DNA from: an uncultured Clostridia bacterium
GTDB lineage: Bacteria; Bacillota; Clostridia; Lachnospirales; Bianqueaceae
NCBI GenBank assembly: GCA_947570515.1
Contig: CANOUM010000069.1
Span: forward strand, 1-7,791
DNA length: 7,791 bases
Direction: 5' to 3'
Both the position numbers and the translations under genes were made by a program. Under the pieces are notes generated by a model. The model had not been told where the DNA came from. It did not search any database and saw only the letters and a program-made list of their open reading frames with translations. How positions within the stretch are numbered: the first letter of the stretch is position 1; each line of letters begins with the position of its first letter. Below are positions 7,101 through 7,791 of this stretch, one piece after another.

Positions 7101-7770
7101 GAAGGATATCATGTGCCTCCTTATCCTCCTGATAGGTATAGTGCACATCATTGGTCGCAACCAGTGGCAAATCCAGCTCTCTGCTCATCCGCAGAAGTCC
7201 CTGATTAACCTGTGTCTGAGACGGAATCCCATGATCCTGCAGCTCCAAATAAAAATGCTCAGGCCCAAAGAGCTCTTTATACTGCTGCGCAACCTCTTTT
7301 GCCTTTTCATAAGACACATTAAGAAGAGGCCTTGCCACCACCCCGGCTAAACATGCGCTCAGCGCAATGAGACCCTCATGATATTCTTTAAGCAGTTCAA
7401 AATCGATACGCGGCTTATAATAAAATCCTTCCAAAAACCCCTTGGAAACCAATGCCATTAAATTGCGGTATCCCTGTTCGTTTTCGGCCAGCAGTACCAA
7501 ATGATCATATTTGGCATCATTGCGGTCTTCCTTTTGAAAGCGGCTCCCATGGGCTACATAAACCTCACAGCCTAACACAGGATGAATCCCTTCTTCTATA
7601 CAGGCTTTATAAAAATCAATCACGCCATACATGACGCCATGATCCGTAATGGCAAGACTGTTCATACCCAGTGCCTTCGCCTGCTTTACAATCTCCTTAA
7701 TTTTCGAGGAGCCATCCAGCAGACTATACTCTGTATGTACATGTAAATGAACAAAAGGAACAACTTCCAT
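4174..7770 (-). CDS. dnaE: DNA polymerase III alpha subunit, DnaE type
   Basis: Replicative C-family polymerase subunit that extends DNA at the fork, acting with the sliding clamp. At 1,198 residues it is complete and near family length. The PHP domain occupies about 6-270, with HLHVHTEYSLLDG (8-20), ITDHG (41-45), GCE (67-69), SAC (138-140) and ATNDVH (205-210). The polymerase core follows: GPGRGSGVGS (363-372), PDIDTDF (404-410) with catalytic Asp405 and Asp407, and KMDFLGL (555-561) with the third catalytic Asp557, then YQEQVMQ (677-683) and FNKSHAAAYAVVAYQT (755-770). Helix-hairpin-helix segments lie around 837-870. QMDLF (922-926) is a canonical clamp-binding motif. An OB fold spans about 1012-1087, followed by a basic linker and a C-terminal domain ending in DANVVV. 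The domain order excludes PolC, which carries an inserted DnaQ-type exonuclease, and the clamp motif argues against the mutagenic DnaE2 class. AAAGGAG lies seven bases before the ATG at 7770. The upstream promoter is outside the window, and no terminator is seen after the gene. Confidence 0.97.
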   Translation of the reverse strand: MEVVPFVHLHVHTEYSLLDGSSKIKEIVKQAKALGMNSLAITDHGVMYGVIDFYKACIEEGIHPVLGCEVYVAHGSRFQKEDRNDAKYDHLVLLAENEQGYRNLMALVSKGFLEGFYYKPRIDFELLKEYHEGLIALSACLAGVVARPLLNVSYEKAKEVAQQYKELFGPEHFYLELQDHGIPSQTQVNQGLLRMSRELDLPLVATNDVHYTYQEDKEAHDILLCIQTAKKVQDADRLRYEGDYYLKSAEEMAALFPYAPEAIANTQKIADRCQVEIRFHERKLPIYEVPDGYTASEYLRKLCEEGLQERYLKGDNAQPEKEQEIRQRMEYELGVIESMGFVDYFLIVWDFIHFARQRGIKVGPGRGSGVGSVVAYCLYITSVDPLKYNLIFERLLNPERVSMPDIDTDFCYRRRQEVIDYVVEKYGKEQVAQIVTFGTMAARLVIRDVGRAMDLPYSEADRIAKMIPNELHMTIDGALEKNPELREAYEDDETIRKLIDMSRRLEGLPRHTSTHAAGVLISRTATMEYVPLSANDGNVTTQYTMNTLEELGLLKMDFLGLRTLTVIQDAVDMIEATEHQKIDIDAIDMEDSAVYQMIGAGKTDGVFQLESGGMTSFMRELKPENLEDIIAGISLYRPGPMDFIPKYLAGKKDPSAIQYQTPLLEPILNTTYGCIVYQEQVMQIVRDLAGYTMGRSDLVRRAMSKKKADVMAKERQNFVFGNPEENVEGCISRGIPQQVAETIFDEMTDFAKYAFNKSHAAAYAVVAYQTAWLRYHYPIEFMSSILTSVMEHPGKVISYIQSLKNMGVELLPPDINEGYSGFSVSLSGGVKKVRYGLSSIKNVGKTLVDRMVEERKQNGPFKSLTDFCRRMQDLDLNKRAMENLIKAGAFDSFGAERSQYMQAYPLIMNAAAQWKKNMLSGQMDLFGMGTEEDAAEETRDPLPNIPPFPDSLRLSYEKEVLGIYLTGHPLASDEELWRSHITHFASDFQHKEEDEEGGYDAQQSRLSDGQEVVVGGLIMDKTVKSTKNNKMMAFITVEDLYGSVEVLIFPNRYEQYRYLLEEDSKVFIKGKVSLEEEEDSKIICDYIAPFEKAEEIHQAPGRYRKAAEGQTPASNPKQGKKLQKPSLLWLRFASKEEWEAKQTQVCSLLAADPGTHEVRIFLTAEQLRMRAPSQYDTAASEGTLLRLRQLLGDANVVV

Positions 7771-7777
7771 TTCATTT

Positions 7778-7784
7778 CTCCTTT
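7778..7784 (-). promoter_or_regulatory. Ribosome binding site of dnaE
   Basis: AAAGGAG on the minus strand lies seven bases before the ATG at 7770. It supports the start that gives the intact HLHVH motif of the PHP domain eight residues in. Only 21 bases upstream of the gene are visible, so nothing can be said about its promoter. Confidence 0.75.
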
Positions 7785-7791
7785 TTTCTTC

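Overview
This 7,791-base window comes from what looks like a mid-G+C Gram-positive anaerobe of the Clostridia, plausibly Lachnospiraceae. The reasons are strong AAAGGAG-type ribosome binding sites in front of the genes, a Firmicutes-style dnaE-pfkA gene pair, and the sequence character of the DnaE, PfkA and AroB proteins. The family-level assignment is inference and was not tested by a search. All four genes lie on the minus strand, so transcription runs from high to low coordinates.

Layout in transcription order: (1) dnaE, DNA polymerase III alpha subunit, complete at 1,198 residues, 4174-7770. (2) A 120-base gap holding a good sigma-A promoter (-35 TTGAAA, -10 TAAAAT, 17-base spacer) for the next gene. 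(3) pfkA, ATP-type 6-phosphofructokinase, 333 residues from the ATG at 4053. (4) An 82-base gap with a probable intrinsic terminator. (5) aroB, 3-dehydroquinate synthase, 363 residues. (6) A gene whose ATG overlaps the aroB stop codon (ATGA). It encodes a glycoside-hydrolase-like protein with an N-terminal carbohydrate-enzyme accessory domain and a DUF4838-like core. It is open for 627 codons and runs off the left edge, so its C-terminus is not seen.

Functionally the window is mostly housekeeping: chromosome replication, the committed step of glycolysis, and entry into aromatic amino acid synthesis. The exception is the DUF4838-like gene, translationally coupled to aroB, which has no obvious link to the shikimate pathway. 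No RNA gene, mobile element, CRISPR array or repeat family was seen, and every stretch longer than about 120 bases is coding. I found no convincing new multi-gene system. The points worth a second look are the aroB/DUF4838 coupling, the complete metal-ligand set in the DnaE PHP domain, unusual active-site and effector-site residues in PfkA, and the terminator just before aroB with no clear promoter after it.
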